Source: UMGS1474 sp050946775 (GTDB lineage: Bacteria; Bacillota; Clostridia; Oscillospirales; Acutalibacteraceae). Taken from it: a stretch of 21,263 nt of DNA. The notes beneath the pieces were generated by a model that was not told the DNA's origin, did no database searches, and saw nothing but the letters and a program-made list of their open reading frames with translations. Position numbers and translations under genes: made by a program. The first letter of the stretch is position 1. Each line of letters opens with the position of its first letter. Location of the stretch: positions 1 through 21,263 of the forward strand of contig JBMNVL010000020.1 of the NCBI GenBank assembly GCA_050946775.1. Reading direction: 5' to 3'. Shown here one piece after another: positions 6,220 through 13,752 of this stretch.

Positions 6220-9200
6220 TCAGATGCGCTCTGCCGGAAAGGTACCGATCTTTTCGGTGGCATATTGCAGGATCAGCAGCGCGTCGCTCGCCGCGACGCC
6301 GGCGATGCCGTCCACGTCGGCGGCCAGCGTTTGCGGATCGGTCAAATCGATCTTTCCGGTGGCCGCCTGCAGCGCCATCAACGCGTCGGCGGCAGTCACC
6401 GAGCCGTCCTCGTCCACGTCGCCGTAGAGCAGCGGCTCGTCTTCTTCCTGCGTAGGCGCCAGATCGTAGGTCTTGCCGGCGACGGTATCAAAGGTGTAGA
6501 CAACGCCCTGCGCGGTTTCCTCCACCGCCGCCGGGCGTACCTTAGCGCCCTCACAGGTGATCTTCAGGTTGGCGTCCGCCCACGGGGCAAACACCTTGCA
6601 TGCGCCGCCGTTTTGGCTGGTGACGGTCAGGTTCTGCGCCTTGCCGTCGCGGAATTCGCCGCTTGTCAAAAAGCCGCCCAGCGTCAACAGGTTCTTGAAC
6701 ACCGCCTCGCGGTGGGCGGGATATTCCGGGAAGAACATGATCCCCTGCTCGTAGCTTTGCACGCACAGGTTGTTCATGAAGCTGTTCAGCGAGCAGCCGG
6801 TGCCGGTGAAATGCGGGAATTGCAGATAGCCGCTGTCTCCAACGCCGTCTTCCCTTCCCTCGAGGATGTTCCACTTCATGACCCGGGTGTAGTAGTCGAT
6901 CAGACGGTCGACGTCAAACTGACCGCTGCGCAGCATGGCGGTGTAAAACTCCTGCCCGACCATATTGCCCTGATTCCACCGGCCTCCGTCAAACAGGCCG
7001 AGATCCAGGGTGTTGTAGATGATCTCCTGCTCGGCCTCATCGGAGAAGCGGTTGACGACGTCCATCGGGTAGACGAACTGGGACTGCGCGATGTTGGAGG
7101 TGCCGCTGTTCGGCCCGACGCTGTTGAAGCCCAGTCCCTCTTCGGTGGCGTATACCGTTTTGCCCTTATACTCGGTCGTCGGCAGTTCGTGGAGATGGTC
7201 GCGGATATCGCACCACAGCTCCCGCTTGTCGGCATCGACTCCCAAATCCTCACTGAACGCCACGATATCGGTGAACAGCCGTTTGATCACGCCCAGCCCC
7301 ATGCTGGCGTTTTTCAGTTCATCGATCACCGGGTTGTTATCGATGATCTCGTGGGTGGCGGAATGATTGAAGTTGTATACGCCGTCCTCGTCCTTCTCGA
7401 GGAATTTTTCAAAGAACAGCGCCGACGCTTTCATCTGCGGATAGATCTTCTCGGCCATGTACTCCTTGTCGAGAGTATACTTGTAGTAATACTCGCCGAT
7501 CTGCGCGATGTTGGCCGACAGCCATTTCTGACCCCAGTGATACGGCTCGTAGTTGGCGCCAGCGAAAGGCGTCCAGTGCACCGGGTAAAAGGTGCCGCCG
7601 TTGTCGATGCCAAACTCCGTCTTTGCCCGCTGCTGTCCGTAGGGAATATAGTCGTAGGCGACGTCGATCCACATCTTGGCGTTGTCCGCCCGGTTGGATT
7701 CGATCAGCGAGATATAATACATCGCCGCCCCCAGATCGTTGGAGCAATAGCTGCTGTATTTCTGCCCCTTGCCGTCGGCGGTGATCCACGGGCCGTGCAG
7801 ACCGGGATTGACGCAGCCGGCGCGGGTCATGGTGCCCAGCTGATAGAGCATCCGGTAATAATACCGGTCGAGGGTATCCTCATACGTTCTGACGTAGGAT
7901 TTCAGATACCAGTCCTTCCACCATTGGCGATGGGCTTCTTTGAGATATCCCAGCGCCGTGTCGTTGGCGAGGGAAACGGTCGCCTTGACGTCGGTGAGAT
8001 TCGTCTCGTTGTTGACGTTGATGTTGTCGCCGGTGATGTCGTTGTCACCCTTGAGAGCGGTCACGAGGGTGACCGTCTGACCCGGCTCGACGGTGAAATA
8101 GGCCGCCGCAACGGCGCCTTCCGACTCGACGGTCAGATCGGTCGCGCCCAGCACCCGGGTCGCCGTGGCGGTCTTGGCGATAAAGCGGGCGTCGCTTCTC
8201 TGGCTGGTTTCCCGCTTGAGCCACAGAGTGTCGCCCTGCGCGCCGGCGACGGCGGGATAGTTTTGCTTGTTGAGCACCTGATCGCTCAGCTCCAGACACA
8301 CCGGCACCGCTTTGTCCGACAGGGTCGACAGTTCGACGACCATGGTGTTTTCAATGGCGGAGGTGTAGGAGACGATGTTCAGCGGATGACCACCGAAGGG
8401 CAGCGTCGAATGAATCTCGGCGGTCAGGATATCCTCCTCGTGACGGTAGGCGACCGCTTCGCCCGGAACCTCTTCGTCCTCGAAAGGCCCGTGCAGCTCG
8501 AACTCGGCGATGCGCGCATGCTCCGTCGCGCTGCCGTTGCCGGCCTGAACGGTGACCAGCAGCCGCACGTACCGGGCGGTAAACGCTTCTACCGTTCTGT
8601 CGGTGAAATCGGCGCGGTTGCCCTCCACGGCGTCCACCGTCGTCCATTCGCCGTCCGGATCTCCGGTTTCGCTGATTTGCAGCGCATAATCGCCGGTATT
8701 GACACCCGACCCGGAGAGGTTGCTCGCCGTCGCGCCGTAATGCTTGACCACCCAGCGATCGAAGGTGCGTTGTGTCCCGTAATCGATCGCCAGCCACTGC
8801 GGCTCGGAGCCGTCGTTTTTATGGCTTTCGGAAGCCCAAAACGTCGCGTCATCGCCATCGAGCGCGTTGGCGGCAAATAAGCCGCCGCTCACGTATTCGC
8901 TGGACGCGGTCACGGTTTTAACCGGGGGGATCTCTGCGGGAGCGTACAGCTCGAACTCCGCGATGCGCGCCGCGATGTTTTCGGCGCCGGAGCTTTCGGG
9001 GTTGGTGACCAGCAGCCGCACGTACCGGGCGGTAAAGGGAGTGATCTCCTTATCGGTGACGCGGGCGGTGTTGCCGGTCACCACGTCGGCGTCGGTCCAA
9101 GTGCCGTCGGGATCGGCCGCATCGCTGTACTGGATCTTGAAATCGGCGGTGTTGTGGGCGTCCTTGTTGGCATAAACCTCGCCATAGTGGGTAACCACAT

Positions 9201-9774
9201 ACCGGCCGATCTGCGTTGCTTCTCCCAGGTCGACGATGATCCACTCGTAAAACGGATCGACCGCCTTGCGCCCCTGCGAGCTCCAGATGGTGCCAATCTG
9301 GCCGTCCACCGCGTTGACGGCGGGGTTGTCGTACATGGCGACGGCGGCTCTGATTTCGCTGGACCACGTCACCGTCTTGCCCAGCGCCAGATTAACGGCG
9401 GGCGACTCACTGCGGATCTTCAGCACGCCGGCGGGAACCTGATTGACCCCCTGGAAGCCGCCGGGACCGTCGTCGTCCGACCAAAAGTCGGAATTGCGCA
9501 TATAATATGCCTGCTCATACTCGTTGCCGCCGATAGCGACCGACATATCGCCGTTACCCATCACGGGGGCGTTGACGGTAAAATCCTTATTGATCAGCGG
9601 CGCTTCGTCCCAGGTGCGGTTGAGAGCCGGCACAAAGCTATTGAGGAACGCCCAGTCATCCTGCGGCATTTCAGCCGAGGCGGTGACGCCGGACAGCGGC
9701 GTCACGGTCAGAGTCGTGGTCACAGCCAGCACCAGCGCCAGACGGCGCAGTCTGCCTTTGCGATTTTGAAGCAT
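6220..9774 (-). CDS. Secreted GH95-like glycosidase with two nested F5/8 type C domains and a dockerin
   Basis: A 1184-residue protein. The ATG at 9774 has AAAGGGGAGG 5 nt upstream. Signal peptide 1-34 (ASA then E). The N-terminal beta-sandwich begins at about 37 (NAPVMGNGDMSVAIGG at 68-83, FWSDDDGPGGFQG) and breaks at about 121. Two F5/8 type C domains (about 124-278 and 283-430) follow, then the sandwich resumes at YRHEEDILTAEI (443-454). An (alpha/alpha)6 barrel covers about 610-1010, and a C-terminal beta domain about 1010-1108. NHSATHE (803-809) sits where GH95 enzymes carry a SPE-type motif, so Glu809 is my candidate acid residue (inference). A dockerin follows at 1118-1176; its first calcium loop (DVDEDGSVTAAD) is canonical, while the second (DVDGIAGVAASD) has Ile at ligand position 5. 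GH95 members are alpha-L-fucosidases or related galactosidases; a DUF5703-type relative is possible. A close paralog lies directly upstream (28-nt gap). Confidence 0.87.
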   Translation of the reverse strand: MLQNRKGRLRRLALVLAVTTTLTVTPLSGVTASAEMPQDDWAFLNSFVPALNRTWDEAPLINKDFTVNAPVMGNGDMSVAIGGNEYEQAYYMRNSDFWSDDDGPGGFQGVNQVPAGVLKIRSESPAVNLALGKTVTWSSEIRAAVAMYDNPAVNAVDGQIGTIWSSQGRKAVDPFYEWIIVDLGEATQIGRYVVTHYGEVYANKDAHNTADFKIQYSDAADPDGTWTDADVVTGNTARVTDKEITPFTARYVRLLVTNPESSGAENIAARIAEFELYAPAEIPPVKTVTASSEYVSGGLFAANALDGDDATFWASESHKNDGSEPQWLAIDYGTQRTFDRWVVKHYGATASNLSGSGVNTGDYALQISETGDPDGEWTTVDAVEGNRADFTDRTVEAFTARYVRLLVTVQAGNGSATEHARIAEFELHGPFEDEEVPGEAVAYRHEEDILTAEIHSTLPFGGHPLNIVSYTSAIENTMVVELSTLSDKAVPVCLELSDQVLNKQNYPAVAGAQGDTLWLKRETSQRSDARFIAKTATATRVLGATDLTVESEGAVAAAYFTVEPGQTVTLVTALKGDNDITGDNINVNNETNLTDVKATVSLANDTALGYLKEAHRQWWKDWYLKSYVRTYEDTLDRYYYRMLYQLGTMTRAGCVNPGLHGPWITADGKGQKYSSYCSNDLGAAMYYISLIESNRADNAKMWIDVAYDYIPYGQQRAKTEFGIDNGGTFYPVHWTPFAGANYEPYHWGQKWLSANIAQIGEYYYKYTLDKEYMAEKIYPQMKASALFFEKFLEKDEDGVYNFNHSATHEIIDNNPVIDELKNASMGLGVIKRLFTDIVAFSEDLGVDADKRELWCDIRDHLHELPTTEYKGKTVYATEEGLGFNSVGPNSGTSNIAQSQFVYPMDVVNRFSDEAEQEIIYNTLDLGLFDGGRWNQGNMVGQEFYTAMLRSGQFDVDRLIDYYTRVMKWNILEGREDGVGDSGYLQFPHFTGTGCSLNSFMNNLCVQSYEQGIMFFPEYPAHREAVFKNLLTLGGFLTSGEFRDGKAQNLTVTSQNGGACKVFAPWADANLKITCEGAKVRPAAVEETAQGVVYTFDTVAGKTYDLAPTQEEDEPLLYGDVDEDGSVTAADALMALQAATGKIDLTDPQTLAADVDGIAGVAASDALLILQYATEKIGTFPAERI

Positions 9775-9802
9775 ACGAGCCTCCCCTTTCTTTCGCTCCG
9801 GT

Positions 9803-12800
9803 TCATAGCGTTTCCACCGGGAAACGGTCGACTTTGCCGGTCGCCTTTTGCAGGATCAGCAGCGCGTCGGCGGCGGAAACGCCCGACACGGCGTCCACGT
9901 CGGCGGCCAGCGTTTGTGGATCGGTCAGGGTGATCTTGCCGGTGGCCGCCTGCAGCGCCATCAACGCGTCGGCGGCAGTCACGTCGCCGCTTTCATCCAC
10001 GTCGCCGTAGAGCGTCGGCTCGACCGCTTCCTGCGTAGGCGCCAGATCGTAGGTCTTGCCGGCGGCGGTGTTAAAGGTATAAACGGTGCCCTGCGGGGTT
10101 TCCTCCACCGCCGTCGGGCGCACCTTAGCACCCTCACAGGTGATCTTCAGGTTGGCGTCCGCCCACGGGGCAAACACCTTGCACGCGCCGCCCTTCTGGC
10201 TGGTGATCGACAGATTCTGCGGCTTGCCGTCGCGGAACTCGCCGCCGGTCAAAAAACCGCCCAAAGTCAGCAGATTCTTGAACACCGCCTCGCGGTGGGC
10301 GGGATATTCGGGGAAGAACAGGATGCCCTCGTCGTAGCTTTGCACGCAGAGGTTGTTCATAAAGCTGTTCAGTGAACTGCCGCTGCCGGTGAAGAGCGGG
10401 TAGTGCAGATAACCGTTGTCCCCGACCTCATCCTCTTTGCCGTTGATCAGGTCGTATTTCAACACCCGGTTGTAATAGCCGATCAGGGTGTCGATATCGA
10501 ATTTGCCGGTGCGCAGCGCGGCGGTATAGATCTCCTGCCCGGTCATGTTGCCGTGGTTCCACGCAATGTCGAACATGCCCTGGTAGATGGTGTTGTAAGC
10601 GGTCTCGAGTGCCTCGGGATCGGAGAAGCGGGTAACCACGTTCATCGGATAGACCAACTGGGTCTGGGCGATGTTGGTGGTTTGGTTGTTGGGACCGACG
10701 CTGCGGAAGCCGTAGTCCTCCTCGGTTGCGTAAACCGTCACGCCCTTATATTCCGCGGTCGGGATTTCGTGGAGATTCTCGACGATATCGGCCCACAGTG
10801 CCCGCTTGTCGGCGTCGACGCCCAGATCCTCACTGAACCGGAGCAGATCGATAAACAGCCGCTTGATCACGCCCAGTCCCATGCTGGAGTTTTTCAGCGC
10901 CTCGATGATGGCGACGTCGGTATCAAGGATCTCGTGGGTGGCGGAATGGTTGAAGTTGTAAACGCCGTTCTCGTCCTTTTCCATATATTCCTCGAAGAAC
11001 GCCGCGGCGGCCTTCATTTGGGGATAGATCTTTTCCTGCATATATGCGTCGTCGAGGGTATATTTGTAGTAATACTCGCCGATCTGGGCGATGTTGGCAG
11101 ACAGCCATTTCTGCCCCCAGTGCCACTTTTCGTAGTTGGCGCCGGCGAAGGGCGTCCAGTGCACCGGGTACAGCGCGCCGCCGTTTTGGATGCCGAACTC
11201 GGTCCTGGCGCGTTCCTGCGCGTAGGGGATATAATCGTAGGCGACGTCGATCCACATCTTGGCGTTGTCCGCCCGGTTGGATTCGATCAGCGACAGGTAA
11301 TACATCGCCGCGCCCAGGTCGTTGGAGCAATAGCTGCTGTAGTTCTGTCCCTTGCCGTCGGCGGTGATCCACGGGCCGTGCAGACCGGGATTGACGTAGC
11401 CGGCGCGGGTCATGGTGCCCAGCTGATACAGGGTGCGGTAGTAGTAGCGATCGAGGGTATCCTCATACGTTCTTACGTAGGATTTCAAATACCAATCCTT
11501 CCACCAGGCACGGTGGGCTTCTTTGAGCGCCGTGATGGAGACGTCGTCCAGGCCGTTGACGGTCGCCTTGACATCGGCGAGATGTTGGTCGTTGTCAACG
11601 GTGTTATCGTCGCCATTGATATCGTTATCACCCTTAAGCGCGGTCACAACGGTGACCGTTTTGCCCGCCTCGACAACGAATTCCGCCTTGGCAACGGTAC
11701 CGCTCACCGAAGCGGTGACGTTTTTGCCGCCCAGCACCCGGGTCGCCGTGGCGGTTTTCGCGATGAACCGGGCGTCGTTTCTCTGGCTGGTCTCCCGCTT
11801 GAGCCACAGAACGCCGTTGTCGACACCTGCCACGGCGGGATAGTTTTGCTTGTTGAGCACCTGATCGCTCAACTCCACCGCCACGGCGACGTCCTTATCG
11901 CTCATAGCGGTCAATTCCGCCACCATGGTGTTCTCATTGGCGGAGGTATAGGAGGTGATATACAAGCCGTTGGCGCCGTCGAAGGGCACCGCGGAGCGGA
12001 TCTCGGCGGTCAGGATATCCTCCTCCTGACGGTAGGGGATCGGCTCGGGCGGGTTATCGTCCGCGTTTGGCGAGATCAGCATCAACTCGGCGATGCGCGC
12101 CGCCGCGTCTTTATCGTTGGCGCTGTCGGGTTTGGTGACCAGCAGCCGCACGTACCGCGCCGTAAAGGGGGTGATATCCCGGTCGGTGACGCGGGCGGTG
12201 TTGCCAATCACGGTATCCGCCGTCGTCCATTCGCCGTCGGGATCGCCGGTTTCGCTGTACTGCAGCTGAAAATCGCTGGTATTGTATTTATCGCTGTTCG
12301 CCTTGATCTGCCCGTAGTGATGCACCACGTAGCGATCCACCGTAAACGTGCTGCCCATGTCCACCATCAGCCACTCGCTGAAGGTGTCCGAACGGGTCTG
12401 CCACTTGGAATGCCACATGGTGGTGGTTTTTCCGTCCACCGCGTCAGCCGCCGGGCCGTTTTGCTGAGGATTGGGGCTGATGTTTTCGGTCGAACAGGCA
12501 ACGGTCTTTTTCAAAGCCAGATTTTCCGGTTCCTGATTGTTTTTGATCGTCAGCAGGGCGCTGGGCACCTGATTGACCCCTTGGAAGCCGTTCGGGCCGT
12601 CGTCATCCGACCAAAAGTCGGAGTTTCTCATATAATACAGCTGCTCGTACTCATCGCCGCCGACGGCGACCGCCATGTCGCCGTTGCCCATTACCGGCGC
12701 GTTGACGGCGCATTTATAGGCACCCTTAGCGGTCTTCTGATCGGCGGTATTCACCATGGGCAACGTCGACCAGGTGCGATTGAGAGCGGGCACGAAGCTG

Positions 12801-12937
12801 TTCAAAAACGCCCAGTCGTCCGTGATCTCCTCCGCCGACACGGCGGGAGTTGTGACCGGCGCCAAAGCAGTGCAAAGCACCGTCCACGCCAGCAACAGCG
12901 ACCATCCCCGACGCCGTCTGTTTGATTTTTTAGTCAT
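9803..12937 (-). CDS. Secreted GH95-like glycosidase with one nested F5/8 type C domain and a dockerin
   Basis: I chose the ATG at 12937 (1044 residues): AAAGGA lies about 9 nt upstream and the product starts with a basic N-region and a signal peptide (to about residue 35, VSA then E). An in-frame TTG at 12976 would only add a charged 13-residue extension. Order: N-terminal beta-sandwich (about 38-132, NAPVMGNGDMAVAVGG at 79-94), one F5/8 type C domain (about 137-290) inserted in it, the rest of the sandwich from YRQEEDILTAEI (302-313), an (alpha/alpha)6 barrel (about 470-870), a C-terminal beta domain, and a dockerin at 978-1036 whose second loop (DVDAVSGVSAAD) has Val at ligand position 5. 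Glu669 in NHSATHE is the candidate acid residue by position, inferred. It is very similar to the next gene throughout the catalytic part but has one binding domain fewer. It is the first gene after a predicted promoter. The substrate cannot be assigned. Confidence 0.87.
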   Translation of the reverse strand: MTKKSNRRRRGWSLLLAWTVLCTALAPVTTPAVSAEEITDDWAFLNSFVPALNRTWSTLPMVNTADQKTAKGAYKCAVNAPVMGNGDMAVAVGGDEYEQLYYMRNSDFWSDDDGPNGFQGVNQVPSALLTIKNNQEPENLALKKTVACSTENISPNPQQNGPAADAVDGKTTTMWHSKWQTRSDTFSEWLMVDMGSTFTVDRYVVHHYGQIKANSDKYNTSDFQLQYSETGDPDGEWTTADTVIGNTARVTDRDITPFTARYVRLLVTKPDSANDKDAAARIAELMLISPNADDNPPEPIPYRQEEDILTAEIRSAVPFDGANGLYITSYTSANENTMVAELTAMSDKDVAVAVELSDQVLNKQNYPAVAGVDNGVLWLKRETSQRNDARFIAKTATATRVLGGKNVTASVSGTVAKAEFVVEAGKTVTVVTALKGDNDINGDDNTVDNDQHLADVKATVNGLDDVSITALKEAHRAWWKDWYLKSYVRTYEDTLDRYYYRTLYQLGTMTRAGYVNPGLHGPWITADGKGQNYSSYCSNDLGAAMYYLSLIESNRADNAKMWIDVAYDYIPYAQERARTEFGIQNGGALYPVHWTPFAGANYEKWHWGQKWLSANIAQIGEYYYKYTLDDAYMQEKIYPQMKAAAAFFEEYMEKDENGVYNFNHSATHEILDTDVAIIEALKNSSMGLGVIKRLFIDLLRFSEDLGVDADKRALWADIVENLHEIPTAEYKGVTVYATEEDYGFRSVGPNNQTTNIAQTQLVYPMNVVTRFSDPEALETAYNTIYQGMFDIAWNHGNMTGQEIYTAALRTGKFDIDTLIGYYNRVLKYDLINGKEDEVGDNGYLHYPLFTGSGSSLNSFMNNLCVQSYDEGILFFPEYPAHREAVFKNLLTLGGFLTGGEFRDGKPQNLSITSQKGGACKVFAPWADANLKITCEGAKVRPTAVEETPQGTVYTFNTAAGKTYDLAPTQEAVEPTLYGDVDESGDVTAADALMALQAATGKITLTDPQTLAADVDAVSGVSAADALLILQKATGKVDRFPVETL

Positions 12938-13065
12938 GGCTCGTCTTCCTTTCTCCCGTTTCACACTTGGCAGCAATACATTTATCTTATAAAAAATGCG
13001 ACTATCATTTGATTCAATTATAATGGTCGAATTTTTTGGCGTAAAGAGCGATTATTTGCAAAAAC
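12938..13065 (-). promoter_or_regulatory. AT-rich gap with sigma-A-type promoter for the GH95-like/CBM unit
   Basis: On the minus strand TTTACG (13045-13040), a 17-nt spacer and a perfect TATAAT (13022-13017) form a good promoter, giving a leader of roughly 70-75 nt before the ATG at 12937. A palindrome TTTGCAAA (13062-13055) lies just upstream of the -35, and TTGAATCAA overlaps the predicted start region; either might be an operator, with weak support. No convincing terminator follows the preceding gene (stop at 13066), so read-through from the SGNH genes may add to expression. Confidence 0.62.
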
Positions 13066-13737
13066 TCAGTTTTTTTCCACTTTTACAAAAACCGCCTGCC
13101 GGATCGCGTCGCAAAACTGCTCCGCCAGTTGGCGGTAGCCCTCGGCGGTGGGATGCAATCCGTCGCCACCGATGAGGGCTTTTCCCCTTTGGCGGGTCAG
13201 TGCGAAAAAATCCACCAGCTGACATCCTGTTTTTGCCGCGATCCGGCGCTGAAGAGGCACCACCTCATCGGCGATAACGGTGGGATCCACCCCCCAGCTG
13301 CCGTCCGTGGCCCATCCCGCCGGCGCGGTCGCCATCACGACAAGAGGATGGCTGTCCAACGCCTGATAGGCCGTCACCAGTTCACAAAGATCCCGCTCAA
13401 AAGCGACGGGACTGTTTTGGGTCCAGTTGGTGACCCAACCGGGATTCTCCCCTGCCCGTTTGGCGTCGTTGACTCCCAGCATCAGCAACACGATATCCGG
13501 CTGAAAGTCCCGGCTTTGGCGGTACTGCGGGTGGAAACCATACCATCCGCGGCCGTCGCCGGTCTCCTTTTTGCCGTTTTTCTGCACGGTGGTGCTGTTC
13601 ACGCCGAACCGCCCCACCTCGTATTCCTCGCCGAGCAAGTTCTCCAGCGCGTCGGGATAATCCGGCGCGGCCGCCAGACTGTCCCCCACGCAGGCGATCC
13701 GGATCTTGCCCGGCAAACGTATCATCTCTTCATCCAT
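13066..13737 (-). CDS. SGNH/GDSL hydrolase, no signal peptide
   Basis: A 223-residue single-domain SGNH hydrolase. The ATG at 13737 has GAGG 8 nt upstream and follows the previous stop by 15 nt, suggesting translational coupling. The catalytic set is complete: Ser20 in VGDS (17-20), Asn90 in LGVND, and Asp192/His195 in GDGLHP. The SGNH family contains acetyl esterases, lipases and peptidoglycan or glycan deacetylases. It has no signal peptide and no dockerin, so it should act in the cytoplasm. It is strikingly similar to the second SGNH domain of the gene just upstream, including the shared block TTVQK.GKKETGDGRGWYG, which suggests the two arose by duplication. A role in deacetylating imported glycan fragments, matching the secreted relative, is a reasonable inference; the substrate is not known. 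Confidence 0.88.
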   Translation of the reverse strand: MDEEMIRLPGKIRIACVGDSLAAAPDYPDALENLLGEEYEVGRFGVNSTTVQKNGKKETGDGRGWYGFHPQYRQSRDFQPDIVLLMLGVNDAKRAGENPGWVTNWTQNSPVAFERDLCELVTAYQALDSHPLVVMATAPAGWATDGSWGVDPTVIADEVVPLQRRIAAKTGCQLVDFFALTRQRGKALIGGDGLHPTAEGYRQLAEQFCDAIRQAVFVKVEKN

Positions 13738-13752
13738 CTTGATTTCCTCACT

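Noticed and set aside
12938..12976. Upstream TTG start for the first GH95-like gene
   Set aside because: It would put 13 charged residues before the signal peptide, and the ribosome binding site fits the ATG at 12937.
13046..13090. Terminator after the small SGNH gene
   Set aside because: The A-rich/T-rich sequence around the stop (AAAAACTGAGTTTTT) gives only an AT stem with too small a loop and no GC-rich part.
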